Shown here: positions 13,581 through 21,547 of the stretch, piece after piece
How positions within the stretch are numbered: position 1 is the stretch's first letter
How the letters are laid out: each line of letters begins with the position of its first letter
Assembly: GCA_036555105.1 (NCBI GenBank)
Contig: DATBMA010000092.1
Span: 1-32,357 of the forward strand
Direction: 5' to 3'
Length of the DNA stretch: 32,357 bases
From: DATBMA01 sp036555105
Lineage (GTDB): Bacteria > Actinomycetota > Acidimicrobiia > Spongiisociales > ZC4RG35
Notes under the pieces: model-generated
Database searches by the model: none
What the model saw: the letters and a program-made list of their open reading frames with translations, nothing else
What the model was told of the DNA's origin: nothing
Program-made: the position numbers and the translations under genes

Positions 13581-13609
13581 TTGCACAGCGGAAAACGACT
13601 ACCTAACGT
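13581..13609 (+). promoter_or_regulatory. Promoter of the hydroquinone operon
   Basis: TTGCAC (13581-13586), 17 nt, TAACGT (13604-13609). The -10 is inside a small inverted repeat (ACTAC-CTAAC-GTAGT), and operator copy C follows directly. Confidence 0.6.
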
Positions 13610-13610
13610 A

Positions 13611-13625
13611 GTTCACGATCCGGAC
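13611..13625 (+). promoter_or_regulatory. IclR-type operator copy C
   Basis: GTTCACGATCCGGAC fits GTTCG-N5-CGCAC at 8 of 10 arm positions. It covers the expected transcription start of the hydroquinone operon. Weakest of the four copies. Confidence 0.45.
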
Positions 13626-13689
13626 GAGTGTGCGCTAGACGAACTTGCTTGGCTGACTGGAAACGGGAGCGGAACCGGGGAGGTGCGCG

Positions 13690-14193
13690 TTGGAGCTGGT
13701 CACCAGATTCGGCGGACTGGATGGTTGGGAGAAGGGTCGGATAGAGATAATCGACGACGACCCCAAGCACTACGCGTTCTCGAATGTGTACGAGGTGGCA
13801 TCCGCCGCCACGCCTTGGGAGAAGACGGTCGTCGGCTTGAACCGCCAATACGTCCTCGAGGCGATCAGAGCCGAGGGCACCTCGGAGTGGAGGAGCGCCC
13901 CTCACGACGAGTTCGCCCTGGTGATGGATGGTGAGGTCGAGATTCGCCTGAGCACCCTCGACGATCCCCGCCAGGTCCACGGTGTGGACGACGAGGGATC
14001 CCGCCGGATCGAGGGTGAGCCAAACGGCCAGCCCATGGGAGTGATCAGGGCCAAGAAGGGCCATATGGCGCTCCTGCCCGCCGATCGGGCATATCAGTTC
14101 CACGCCGACCGCCCCAGTGTCGTCGTCCTCCAATCCTTGAAGTCGCCCGACAGCATCGAGAAGTGGGGCGAGATCTGCATCACCGCCGTTTGA
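13690..14193 (+). CDS. pnpC: Hydroquinone 1,2-dioxygenase small subunit
   Basis: 167-residue subunit of the two-component Fe(II) hydroquinone dioxygenase (PnpCD/HapCD type) that cleaves hydroquinone to 4-hydroxymuconic semialdehyde. Seen: WEKGRIEIID near the start, LNRQYVLEAIRAEGTSEWR, the cupin-like PHDEFALVMDGEVEIRL, KKGHMALLPADRAYQFHADRP and the C-terminal EKWGEICI. The iron ligands are on the large subunit, so this chain is structural or substrate-positioning. TTG 13690 is the only start in frame here and has GGGGAGG 6 nt upstream. It is first in the operon, 25 nt before the large subunit gene. Assignment rests on family recall, size, pairing and pathway context. Confidence 0.85.
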   Translation: MELVTRFGGLDGWEKGRIEIIDDDPKHYAFSNVYEVASAATPWEKTVVGLNRQYVLEAIRAEGTSEWRSAPHDEFALVMDGEVEIRLSTLDDPRQVHGVDDEGSRRIEGEPNGQPMGVIRAKKGHMALLPADRAYQFHADRPSVVVLQSLKSPDSIEKWGEICITAV

Positions 14194-14218
14194 CTTTTCA
14201 ATCCGAAGGAGAACAGAA

Positions 14219-15208
14219 ATGACGATGTTGGAAGACGCTCCCCAGGTTCTCGCCAGCGATCCCAATCCCCAGGGCTACCGCGAGTTCAGCCTCGGAGAGT
14301 TCCATTTCCGGCGCGATGAGTATTTCGTGTATGTGGACTGGCCTACCGGGTCACACGTCCTCTCGGCCGACGCCTTCCTGCGCGCACTCCAGAGGGATGT
14401 GGCTTGGCAGTTCTTCTATGGCATCGTGAACTTCGACGGCGTGATCGGGACGGTCAACCACTACGGAACGGTGGACCTGTTCGCCGGCCGGTACAACGAC
14501 TCTTATCGCAAGGCTGAGCTCGACCACGTCGAGAACTTTCCCACACCTGACATCAAGGCGACGTTCGAGGCGATGCTCGATGACTGGACCAATCAGACCT
14601 TCGACCCGTTCGCTGCCCCCCGTGAGACCGGGTCTGCCTTCGGCGACAAGAACGGAGACAACCGCCGGGCCATCACCAGGCACCGCGTGACCGCCAAGAG
14701 AATGGTCGGGGTTCCGGGGGACGAGCAGATCCGATCCGACGAGTCGGGCTTCCCGATCAACGCCCATTTCCAGGATGTATCGCAGGAGGAGCCTGTGGTC
14801 GAGCCCAAACCCGGATTCGAGGACGAGGTGTGCGCCTTCAGCTTGTTCGCGTACCTGTCGCGTTCCGATGTGACTTGGAACCCGTCGGTCGTCTCGGCCT
14901 CGAAGGACAGCCTCTTCTGCCCGACGACCGAGGAGTACATCCTTCCGATCATCCACGGCAACGACCGGGTGGAGTGGTTCTTCCAGCTCTCCGATGAGAT
15001 CCGCTGGGACGTCCAGGACCGGGAGACCGGGGCCGTGCGGGCCAAGGTCGTCATGCGACCTGGCGACGTGGCGGCCATGCCTGCCGATATCCGGCATCAG
15101 GGCTACGCCCGCAAGAGGTCGATGCTGCTGGTTTGGGAGAACGCCGACGGACAGCTCCCCGAGCTGATCGCCACCGGCCAGATGCCCAACTACCCGGCCG
15201 AGTTCTGA
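14219..15208 (+). CDS. pnpD: Hydroquinone 1,2-dioxygenase large subunit
   Basis: 329-residue catalytic subunit. The expected iron-binding pattern H-x-N-x3-E followed 47 residues later by His is exact: His246, Asn248, Glu252 (IIHGNDRVEW) and His293 (MPADIRHQGY). From memory, the Pseudomonas enzyme uses His, Asn, Glu and His at the same spacing. RPGDVAAMPADIRHQGYARKRSMLLVWEN is the family's C-terminal signature. ATG 14219 has AAGGAG 7 nt upstream. With the small subunit it opens the ring between the hydroxylated carbon and its neighbour using O2. All other steps to 3-oxoadipyl-CoA are encoded directly downstream. Confidence 0.9.
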   Translation: MTMLEDAPQVLASDPNPQGYREFSLGEFHFRRDEYFVYVDWPTGSHVLSADAFLRALQRDVAWQFFYGIVNFDGVIGTVNHYGTVDLFAGRYNDSYRKAELDHVENFPTPDIKATFEAMLDDWTNQTFDPFAAPRETGSAFGDKNGDNRRAITRHRVTAKRMVGVPGDEQIRSDESGFPINAHFQDVSQEEPVVEPKPGFEDEVCAFSLFAYLSRSDVTWNPSVVSASKDSLFCPTTEEYILPIIHGNDRVEWFFQLSDEIRWDVQDRETGAVRAKVVMRPGDVAAMPADIRHQGYARKRSMLLVWENADGQLPELIATGQMPNYPAEF

Positions 15209-15239
15209 TCCAGGGCTTCCGCCGGAAGCGGAGGACTAG

Positions 15240-16706
15240 GTGATAGACCGCCTCTTTATCGACGGTGAGTTCGTCGAGTCGGCCTCAGGCGCGCGGTTCG
15301 AGGTCTTCAACCCCCATGACGGCAGCAAACTGGCCGACGTCGCGGAGGCCGGTGAGGCCGATGTCGAGCGGGCGGTGGAGGCGGCCGGGCGGGCATTTCC
15401 CGGCTGGGCGGAAACACCGGCGATGGAGCGCGGGAAGCTGTTGCTCCAGTTGGCCTCGCTGATCGAGGCCAACGCCGCCGAGCTGGCCAGGTTGGAGTCG
15501 CTCGACACCGGCCATCCGATACGGGACTCGACCAGGCTCGACGTTCCGCGCACCGCCGCCACGTTCCGGTACTTCGGAGGGATGGCCGACAAGCATCAGG
15601 GGACCGTTCCGCCCGTCGAGAAGGGCTTCCTCAACTATGTGCTGAGAGAGCCGGTGGGGGTGGTCGGCCAGATCGTCCCGTGGAACTTCCCGCTGATGTT
15701 CACCAGCTGGAAGCTGGGGCCGGCCCTGGCTGCGGGCAACACCGTCGTGTACAAGCCGGCCGAGCTCACACCGCTGAGCTCCCTGCGGATCGTGGAGCTG
15801 GCAGCCGAAGCCGGCTTCCCCCCCGGAGTGATCAACATGCTGCCGGGGCCGGGAAGGGTGGTCGGTGCTCGGCTCGCCGAGCATCCGGATGTCGCCAAGG
15901 TCTCCTTCACCGGGTCCACCGCGACCGGCCGCGCCTTGGTGGCCGCTTCCGCCGGCAACCTCAAACGGCTCCAGCTGGAGCTGGGGGGCAAGGGAGCGAA
16001 CATCGTCTTCGACGATGCCGATCTCGACGCCGCCATCCAGGGCTCGGCCTACGCCATCTATCACAATCAGGGCCAGGCCTGCATCGCCGGTTCCCGGCTG
16101 ATCATCCATGAGCGGATCGCCGATGAGTTCCTCCAGCGGTTCGTGGCCTTGTCCGAATCGATCAAGCTCGGTGATCCTCTTGACCCGTCGACCGAGATGG
16201 GGCCGTTGACCTCGCCCTCTCACCGCGACCGGGTCCTTTCCTACGTCAAGGTGGCCATCGACGAGGGAGGCGAGGTCCTCACCGGCGGTGAGGCCCCTGA
16301 CACCCCCGAGCTGGCCAACGGCTGCTACGTCAGGCCCACCGTCGTCAAGGCCCGCCCGGACGATCGTGTCTGTCACGAGGAGGTCTTCGGGCCTTTCGTG
16401 ACCGTCACCACCTTTGCCTCGGAGGAGGAGGCGCTCACATTGGCCAACGGAGTCGAGTACGGGCTGGGGGGAGGCCTGTGGACCAGTGACCTCAGCCGCG
16501 CGCACCGCTTTGCCCGCGCCATTCGCTCGGGGATGGTCTGGGTGAATTGCTATAAGCGGGTCAACCCCGGTTCTCCATTCGGCGGAGTCGGGATGTCCGG
16601 ATACGGGCGGGAGATGGGCTTCGAGGCCATGCACGAGTACACCCAGGCCAAGTCGGTTTGGGTGAACGTCGACGCCGAACTGCCGATCTGGTATCCGAGA
16701 GGTTGA
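15240..16706 (+). CDS. pnpE: 4-hydroxymuconic semialdehyde dehydrogenase
   Basis: 488-residue NAD(P)-dependent aldehyde dehydrogenase. Catalytic Cys281 (NQGQACIAGSRL) and general-base Glu247 (LELGGKGANIV) are present, as are the cofactor-binding PWNFPLMFTSWKLGPALAAGN and FTGSTATGRAL segments and the EEVFGPFVTV motif. Members of this family act on many aldehydes; between a hydroquinone dioxygenase and maleylacetate reductase the expected reaction is 4-hydroxymuconic semialdehyde to maleylacetate (PnpE/HapE role). GTG 15240 has a GGAGG 5 nt upstream. Its stop overlaps the first possible start of catI. Confidence 0.9.
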   Translation: MIDRLFIDGEFVESASGARFEVFNPHDGSKLADVAEAGEADVERAVEAAGRAFPGWAETPAMERGKLLLQLASLIEANAAELARLESLDTGHPIRDSTRLDVPRTAATFRYFGGMADKHQGTVPPVEKGFLNYVLREPVGVVGQIVPWNFPLMFTSWKLGPALAAGNTVVYKPAELTPLSSLRIVELAAEAGFPPGVINMLPGPGRVVGARLAEHPDVAKVSFTGSTATGRALVAASAGNLKRLQLELGGKGANIVFDDADLDAAIQGSAYAIYHNQGQACIAGSRLIIHERIADEFLQRFVALSESIKLGDPLDPSTEMGPLTSPSHRDRVLSYVKVAIDEGGEVLTGGEAPDTPELANGCYVRPTVVKARPDDRVCHEEVFGPFVTVTTFASEEEALTLANGVEYGLGGGLWTSDLSRAHRFARAIRSGMVWVNCYKRVNPGSPFGGVGMSGYGREMGFEAMHEYTQAKSVWVNVDAELPIWYPRG

Positions 16707-16708
16707 GC

Positions 16709-17560
16709 GTGGCGGAGCTGTGCACGCTCTCGGAGGCGGTCGCAGACCTTGTGAACGATGGTGACACGATCGCTCTCGAGGGCTTCACGCATTTGATTCC
16801 TTTCGCCGCCGCCCACGAGATCATCCGCCAGCAGAAGCGCGATCTCACCGTCGCCCGGCTGACGCCTGACCTCATATACGACCAGCTGATCGGAGCCGGC
16901 CTGGTGCGGAAGCTCGTGTTCTCCTGGGGTGGCAATCCGGGGGTGGGCTCGTTACACCGGCTGCGGGATGCGATCGAGAACGGCCATCCCCACCAGCTCG
17001 AGCTCGACGAGCACAGTCACGCCGGGATGGCGGCCCGTTACACGGCGGGCGCCGCCGGGCTCCCCTTCGGTGTTCTCCGGGCCTACACCGGCACCGACCT
17101 GCCCAGCCACACCAAGACCATCGCCACCCTGGCATGTCCATTCACAGGGGAGGAGCTGGCGGCGGTAGCTGCGCTCCGCCCGGATGTGACAGTCATTCAC
17201 GCCCAGCAGGTAGACCGTGAGGGGAATGTCGGGATGTGGGGGATCACCGGCGTCCAGAAAGAAGCTGTCCTCGCCGCCCGCAACGCGATCGTGACGGTCG
17301 AGGAAGTGGTCGATGATCTCGCCCCTGGCGGCCCGAACTTCGTGGTGCTGCCGTCATGGGTGGTCTCGGCAGTGGCGAAGGTCCCCGGCGGCTGCCATCC
17401 GTCGTATGCCCAGGGCTACTCCACCCGTGACAACCGCTTCTACCTCGAATGGGATTCGATCTCGCGTGATCGCGCCCTTTTCGGTGAGTGGCTCGAGCGG
17501 TACGTGATGGCAACCCGGGGGCACGATGAGTACATGGCCCTCGTGGGCAGGTCTCGGTGA
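16709..17560 (+). CDS. catI: 3-oxoadipate CoA-transferase subunit A (CatI type)
   Basis: 283-residue alpha subunit of a class I CoA-transferase. It closely follows the CatI pattern known from chlorocatechol degraders: MAELCTLSEAV, DTIALEGFTHLIPFAAAHEI, LTPDLIYDQLIGAG, FSWGGNPGVGSLHRLRDAI, ACPFTGEELAAV, HAQQVDREGNVGMWGI and GGCHPSYAQGYSTRDNRFYLEWD. GTG 16709 gives the family N-terminus and has an AGAGG 6 nt upstream; TTG 16703 (TTGA overlap with pnpE) is the alternative. The beta subunit overlaps by 4 nt. The pair moves CoA from succinyl-CoA to 3-oxoadipate. Glutaconate CoA-transferase and IpdAB are related families, but the match and context favour 3-oxoadipate. Confidence 0.93.
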   Translation: MAELCTLSEAVADLVNDGDTIALEGFTHLIPFAAAHEIIRQQKRDLTVARLTPDLIYDQLIGAGLVRKLVFSWGGNPGVGSLHRLRDAIENGHPHQLELDEHSHAGMAARYTAGAAGLPFGVLRAYTGTDLPSHTKTIATLACPFTGEELAAVAALRPDVTVIHAQQVDREGNVGMWGITGVQKEAVLAARNAIVTVEEVVDDLAPGGPNFVVLPSWVVSAVAKVPGGCHPSYAQGYSTRDNRFYLEWDSISRDRALFGEWLERYVMATRGHDEYMALVGRSR

Positions 17561-18345
17561 GCGACCTGGCGCTGGCCCAGCCCCTGCAGGACTACTCGTC
17601 CGACGAGATGATGACCGTGGCGGCGGCCCGTTCCCTACGCGATGGCATGGTGTGCTTCGTTGGCATCGGCCTCCCAAGCGAAGCCGCCAACCTCGCCCGC
17701 CTCACCCACGCCCCCGACCTGGTGCTGATCTACGAGTCAGGGACGATCGGCGCCAAGCCGCATGTGCTGCCGCTGTCGATCGGGGATGGGGACCTGGCCG
17801 AGACCGCGGTGTCGGTGGTAAGCGTCCCCGAGATATTCGGCTACTGGCTGCAGGGTGGTCGGATCGATGTCGGCTTTCTGTCGGCCGCCCAGATCGACCG
17901 CTTCGGGAACCTCAACAGCACCGTGATCGGCGCCTATGAGAGCCCCCGTACCCGCCTGCCGGGGGCGGGAGGGGCGCCGGAGATCGCGGCGGCGGCCAAG
18001 CAAGTGGTGGTGATGCTGAAGCACCAGCGGCGGACATTTGTCGAGGCGGTCGACTTCGTCACCTCGGTTGGCTTCGGTCGTGACGGGGACGGGCGGCCTG
18101 GCTGTTGGGGGGCCGGCCCGACCTCGGTCATCACCGACCTGTGTGTGCTCACCCCCGATCCTCAGACGCGGGAGCTGACCCTGACCGCTCTCCATCCGGG
18201 GGTGACCGTCGAGCAAGTCGAAGCGGCCACAGGTTGGCCGCTGGCAGCCGCTTCCGATCTGGCTGTGACCGACCCACCCACAGACGACGAGCTGGCGACG
18301 CTGCGCTCGTTGAAGTCCCGCACCGCGGAAGCCCACTCAAGATGA
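17557..18345 (+). CDS. catJ: 3-oxoadipate CoA-transferase subunit B (CatJ type)
   Basis: 262-residue beta subunit with the catalytic Glu60 in LIYESGTIGAKP, which forms the glutamyl-CoA thioester. Other CatJ-like blocks: DEMMTVAAARSLRDGMVCFVG, GLPSEAANLARLTHAPD, EIFGYWLQGGRIDVGFL, AQIDRFGNLNSTVIG, RLPGAGGAPEIA and SLHPGVT-like TALHPGVTVEQV. GTG 17557 overlaps catI as GTGA, and its own end overlaps the reductase gene as ATGA, consistent with equal expression. Cytosolic heteromeric enzyme. Confidence 0.94.
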   Translation: MSDLALAQPLQDYSSDEMMTVAAARSLRDGMVCFVGIGLPSEAANLARLTHAPDLVLIYESGTIGAKPHVLPLSIGDGDLAETAVSVVSVPEIFGYWLQGGRIDVGFLSAAQIDRFGNLNSTVIGAYESPRTRLPGAGGAPEIAAAAKQVVVMLKHQRRTFVEAVDFVTSVGFGRDGDGRPGCWGAGPTSVITDLCVLTPDPQTRELTLTALHPGVTVEQVEAATGWPLAAASDLAVTDPPTDDELATLRSLKSRTAEAHSR

Positions 18346-19427
18346 ACGGGTTCACCTACGAAGCGCTCCCCACCAGGGTCGTGTTCGGATGGGGGGCCTT
18401 GGATCAAGTCGGGCCGGAGCTCGATCGCTTCGAGGCCAAACGGGTGCTGCTGATTGCATCAGGCTCGGCCAAGCCATTCGCCGACGAGATCGCCCAGAGC
18501 CTGGGGGAGAGGGTGGTGGCCAGGATCGACGGGGTTCCCCCTCATGTGCCGGTGGAGGCGGCTGACGAGGCCCGGTCCCAAGCCCGCTCGGCCGGGGTAG
18601 ACGCCGTCGTCTCGATCGGAGGCGGCTCGACCATCGGGCTCGGCAAGTCGATCGCCCTGGTATCGCCGGTGCGCCATCTGGCGGTGCCCACCACCTACTC
18701 GGGCTCGGAGATGACCCCCTTTTACGGTGTCACCGAAGCCGGGATCAAGCAGACCGGCCGCTCGGTGGCAGTGAAGCCTGAAGCGGTCGTGTACGACCCT
18801 GCCACCACCGTCGGGATCCCTCGCCGGGTGGGCGCCGGCAGCGCCATGAACGCGATGGCGCACTGCGTCGAGGCGCTCTACGCCAAAGAGTCGAATCCGA
18901 TCACGACCCTTATCGCCCTGGAGGGGATGAGGACCCTCGACCAAGGGCTGGCGCTGGTGGATGGAGACGCAGAGACCGGCCGTTCCCTCCTCCTGTATGG
19001 ATCCTCGCTCGGGGGGCTCGCCCTGGCATCGGTCGGCATGGCCATCCATCATCGGATCTGCCACGTGTTGGGAGGGAGCTTCGGGCTTGCCCACGGCGAC
19101 GCCAACGCGGTGATCCTGCCGCAAGCCTTGGCCGCCAACGCCGCATTTGCCCCCGGGGCCGCGGCGGCCGCGGCCGCGGCCCTCGGCAGTGAGGACCTTG
19201 CCGGCCACCTGTTCGACTTGGCCGCCCGAGCGGGCGCCCCTTCCAGCCTGGCCGAGCTCGGCGTGGAGGCAGGAGATCTCGGGCGCGCCGTAGACCTGAT
19301 CACGAGCTCGCCTTCGTACAACCCCAGGCCGGTCGAGCCCGGCTGGATCAGGGAGCTTCTTACAGATGCGTTGGAGGGAAAGAGACCGACCGCGAATGGA
19401 GAGAGAGGGCGATCGCATGGCGAATGA
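18342..19427 (+). CDS. macA: Maleylacetate reductase
   Basis: 361-residue member of the iron-alcohol-dehydrogenase fold that reduces maleylacetate to 3-oxoadipate with NAD(P)H. Seen: FTYEALPTRVVFGWGAL, nucleotide-binding VSIGGGSTIGLGKSIAL, PTTYSGSEMTPFYGVTEAG, KPEAVVYDPATTVGIP, GSAMNAMAHCVEALYA, IHHRICHVLGGSFGLAHGDANAVILP. The usual metal-ligand Asp of Fe-alcohol dehydrogenases is Asn in NAMAH, as is normal for maleylacetate reductases. ATG 18342 overlaps the catJ stop (ATGA). A short low-complexity tail of about 15 residues overlaps the start of the next gene. The product links hydroquinone cleavage to the CoA-transferase. Confidence 0.94.
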   Translation: MNGFTYEALPTRVVFGWGALDQVGPELDRFEAKRVLLIASGSAKPFADEIAQSLGERVVARIDGVPPHVPVEAADEARSQARSAGVDAVVSIGGGSTIGLGKSIALVSPVRHLAVPTTYSGSEMTPFYGVTEAGIKQTGRSVAVKPEAVVYDPATTVGIPRRVGAGSAMNAMAHCVEALYAKESNPITTLIALEGMRTLDQGLALVDGDAETGRSLLLYGSSLGGLALASVGMAIHHRICHVLGGSFGLAHGDANAVILPQALAANAAFAPGAAAAAAAALGSEDLAGHLFDLAARAGAPSSLAELGVEAGDLGRAVDLITSSPSYNPRPVEPGWIRELLTDALEGKRPTANGERGRSHGE

Positions 19428-20817
19428 GAACTACGGGAACCAGGGCCTCAATCGGCGCCAGTTCCTGCGGAACATGGGGCTGGGCGGGGTGAGCCTGCTT
19501 GGAGGGAGCGCGCTGTTGGCCGCTTGTGCCCCTGCGTCGTCGACGACGTCCGGCGGCGCCCCGACCACCACGGGAGCGGTGGGGACGACGAGCTCAACCG
19601 CTGCACCCACGACCTCCGCCGCCGCCGGCCGTTTGATCAAGATCGGCTACGTCTCACCCAAGACCGGCCCGTTTGCCGGCTTCGGCGAGGCGGACGACTT
19701 CACCATCTCTCAAGTGAACGGGATCTTCGCCGATGGCCTTTCGGTCGCCGGCAAGGTGCACCCGGTCCAGATCATCACCAAGGACAGCACCGGGAATCCG
19801 GTCACCGCCGGCGAGGTGGCCAGCGAGCTCATTTTGGATGATGCCATCGACCTGATGGTCGTGGAGTCGACCCCGGAGACCACCAACCCGGTTGCCGACC
19901 AATGCGAGCTCAACGGCATCCCCTGCGTTTCCGCGATCACTCCGTGGCAGCCGTGGTTCATTGGTCGCGGTGGGGACCCGGCCTCGGGTGTGGGCTTCAA
20001 GTGGACCTACCACTACTTCTGGGGGCTCGAGGGCTTGATCCCGCAGTTCATTGCACTGTGGGACAAGCTCGAGACCAACAAGCGAGTGGGCGGTCTGTTC
20101 CCCAACGACGGGGACGGTCAGGCGTGGAGCGCCAACTTCCCGGAGCCTTTGGCGGGGGCCGGCTACGAGTTGATCGACCCGGGCTTGTACGAGCAGCTGG
20201 CGACCGACTACTCGGCCCAGATCCAGGCGTTCGAGGACTGCGACATCATCACGGGTGTGCCGCTTCCCCCGGAGTTCGCCACGTTCTGGACCCAGGCGGC
20301 ACAGCAGGGCCTGAGCCCGATTGCGGCGACGATCGGAAAGGCGCTCCTGTTCCCGACCGATGTCGAGGCTCTGGATGGCGACAGCGGCGACGGTCTGTCA
20401 TCCGAGGTCTGGTGGAGCCCTTACCACCCGTTCAAGTCCTCGCTGACCGGGGAGACCTCCGCGCAGATCGCCGAGGCATACACCTCAGCCACCTCGCGGC
20501 AGTGGACCCAGGTGGTCGGCTTCTGCCACTCGCTCTTCGAGGTGGCGGCCGACGTCTTCCAACGGACGGAGGACGTGGACGACCGCGAGTCGGTCCTGGC
20601 TGCGGTGGTGGCGACCGATCTCGACACCTTGGTTGGCCAGGTGACCTGGTCGGCAGGGGCGGGACCGAAGAACCCTGTGCCCAACGTCTGCACGACGCCG
20701 CTGGTGGGCGGCCAGTGGAAGCTGGGAGGCGACTTCAAATACGACATGACGATCGTCGACAACAGCCAGTTCCCCGACATCCCAACCAACGGCGAGTTCA
20801 CCCCGATCGGAGGCTGA
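19417..20817 (+). CDS. Branched-chain-type ABC substrate-binding lipoprotein
   Basis: 466-residue periplasmic-binding-type protein. The N-terminus combines a twin-arginine motif (NRRQFLRNMG) with a lipobox (LLAAC), so it is probably exported folded by Tat and lipid-anchored. A Ser/Thr-rich linker follows. The mature part, from RLIKIGYVSPKTGPFAGFGE, is of the Leu/Ile/Val/amide-binding (type I, LivJ-like) class. ATG 19417 has AGAGGG 7 nt upstream and overlaps the reductase gene by 11 nt. Its place in the hydroquinone operon suggests an aromatic or aliphatic acid ligand instead of an amino acid; that is inference. Confidence 0.92.
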   Translation: MANENYGNQGLNRRQFLRNMGLGGVSLLGGSALLAACAPASSTTSGGAPTTTGAVGTTSSTAAPTTSAAAGRLIKIGYVSPKTGPFAGFGEADDFTISQVNGIFADGLSVAGKVHPVQIITKDSTGNPVTAGEVASELILDDAIDLMVVESTPETTNPVADQCELNGIPCVSAITPWQPWFIGRGGDPASGVGFKWTYHYFWGLEGLIPQFIALWDKLETNKRVGGLFPNDGDGQAWSANFPEPLAGAGYELIDPGLYEQLATDYSAQIQAFEDCDIITGVPLPPEFATFWTQAAQQGLSPIAATIGKALLFPTDVEALDGDSGDGLSSEVWWSPYHPFKSSLTGETSAQIAEAYTSATSRQWTQVVGFCHSLFEVAADVFQRTEDVDDRESVLAAVVATDLDTLVGQVTWSAGAGPKNPVPNVCTTPLVGGQWKLGGDFKYDMTIVDNSQFPDIPTNGEFTPIGG

Positions 20818-20827
20818 GAGAGCCAGC

Positions 20828-21547
20828 TTGAGCCGCGTTCTCGAGATTCGGGGCCTCAACAAGTCGTACGGCGCCCTCAAAGTCATCGACGATCTCAGCC
20901 TTCACCTGGACGAAGGTGAGGCGCTGGGTGTCGTCGGGCCGAATGGCGCCGGTAAGACGACGATGTTCGATCTGATCCTCGGCACGACCGAGCCGGACTC
21001 GGGCGAGATCGAGTTCGAGCGGATGGCGATCGTCAGCGATCAGCCCTACCGGCGCGCCCGCGCCGGTCTGGGGAGGACGTTTCAGGTTCCCCAGCCCTTC
21101 GGGGGACTGAGCGTCTTCGAGAACCTGCTTGTGGGCGCGGCCTTTGGCGACGCGCGGAGGGACGATGACGAAGCCCGGTGTGTGGCGCTGCTCGAGAGCA
21201 CCGGCCTCATCGACAAGGCCAACCGGCTGGCGGAGACACTGACATTGCTCGAGCGCAAGCGGCTCGAGCTGGCGAGGGCCCTGGCGACCAAGCCCCGGGT
21301 CCTCTTGCTCGATGAGATCGCAGGTGGGCTCACCGAGCCCGAAGTGGAAGAGTTGGTCGTGCTGATCCGCCAGATCCATGCCGGGGGAACCTCGATCATC
21401 TGGATAGAGCATCTGCTTCACGCGTTGCTGAAAGTCGTCGATCGGGTGGTCGCTCTCCACTTTGGCCGTCACCTGATCGAAGGCGACCCCGCCGAGGTGA
21501 TGAAGAGCCAAGCGATACGGGAGGTGTACCTGGGGATCGACGAATGA
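20828..21547 (+). CDS. livG: Branched-chain-type ABC importer ATPase LivG-like
   Basis: 239-residue ATPase. Walker A GPNGAGKTT, Walker B LLLLDEIAGGL and switch His in WIEHLLHAL are clear. The signature is not LSGGQ but LTLLERKRLELARAL, a form found in several LivG relatives tied to aromatic-compound importers. The characteristic RTFQVPQPFGGLSVFENLLVG insertion is present. TTG 20828 follows the binding-protein stop by 10 nt; the stop overlaps the next gene by 4 nt (ATGA). Confidence 0.93.
   Translation: MSRVLEIRGLNKSYGALKVIDDLSLHLDEGEALGVVGPNGAGKTTMFDLILGTTEPDSGEIEFERMAIVSDQPYRRARAGLGRTFQVPQPFGGLSVFENLLVGAAFGDARRDDDEARCVALLESTGLIDKANRLAETLTLLERKRLELARALATKPRVLLLDEIAGGLTEPEVEELVVLIRQIHAGGTSIIWIEHLLHALLKVVDRVVALHFGRHLIEGDPAEVMKSQAIREVYLGIDE

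Larger units (their letters stand above)
13463..13689. promoter_or_regulatory. Divergent regulatory region of the hydroquinone cluster
   Basis: 227 bp without a convincing gene. It holds two oppositely directed sigma-70-like promoters and three copies of a PcaR-like 15-bp motif (listed separately). The leader of the plus-strand operon is about 74 nt and ends in a GGGGAGG ribosome-binding site (13678-13683). Confidence 0.7.

Noticed and set aside
18105..18341. N-terminal extension of maleylacetate reductase
   Set aside because: The in-frame extension overlaps catJ and has no family match; ATG 18342 gives the canonical start.
16709..18345. IpdAB steroid-ring hydrolase or glutaconate CoA-transferase
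   Set aside because: Related families, but the long motifs match CatI/CatJ and the neighbours supply 3-oxoadipate.
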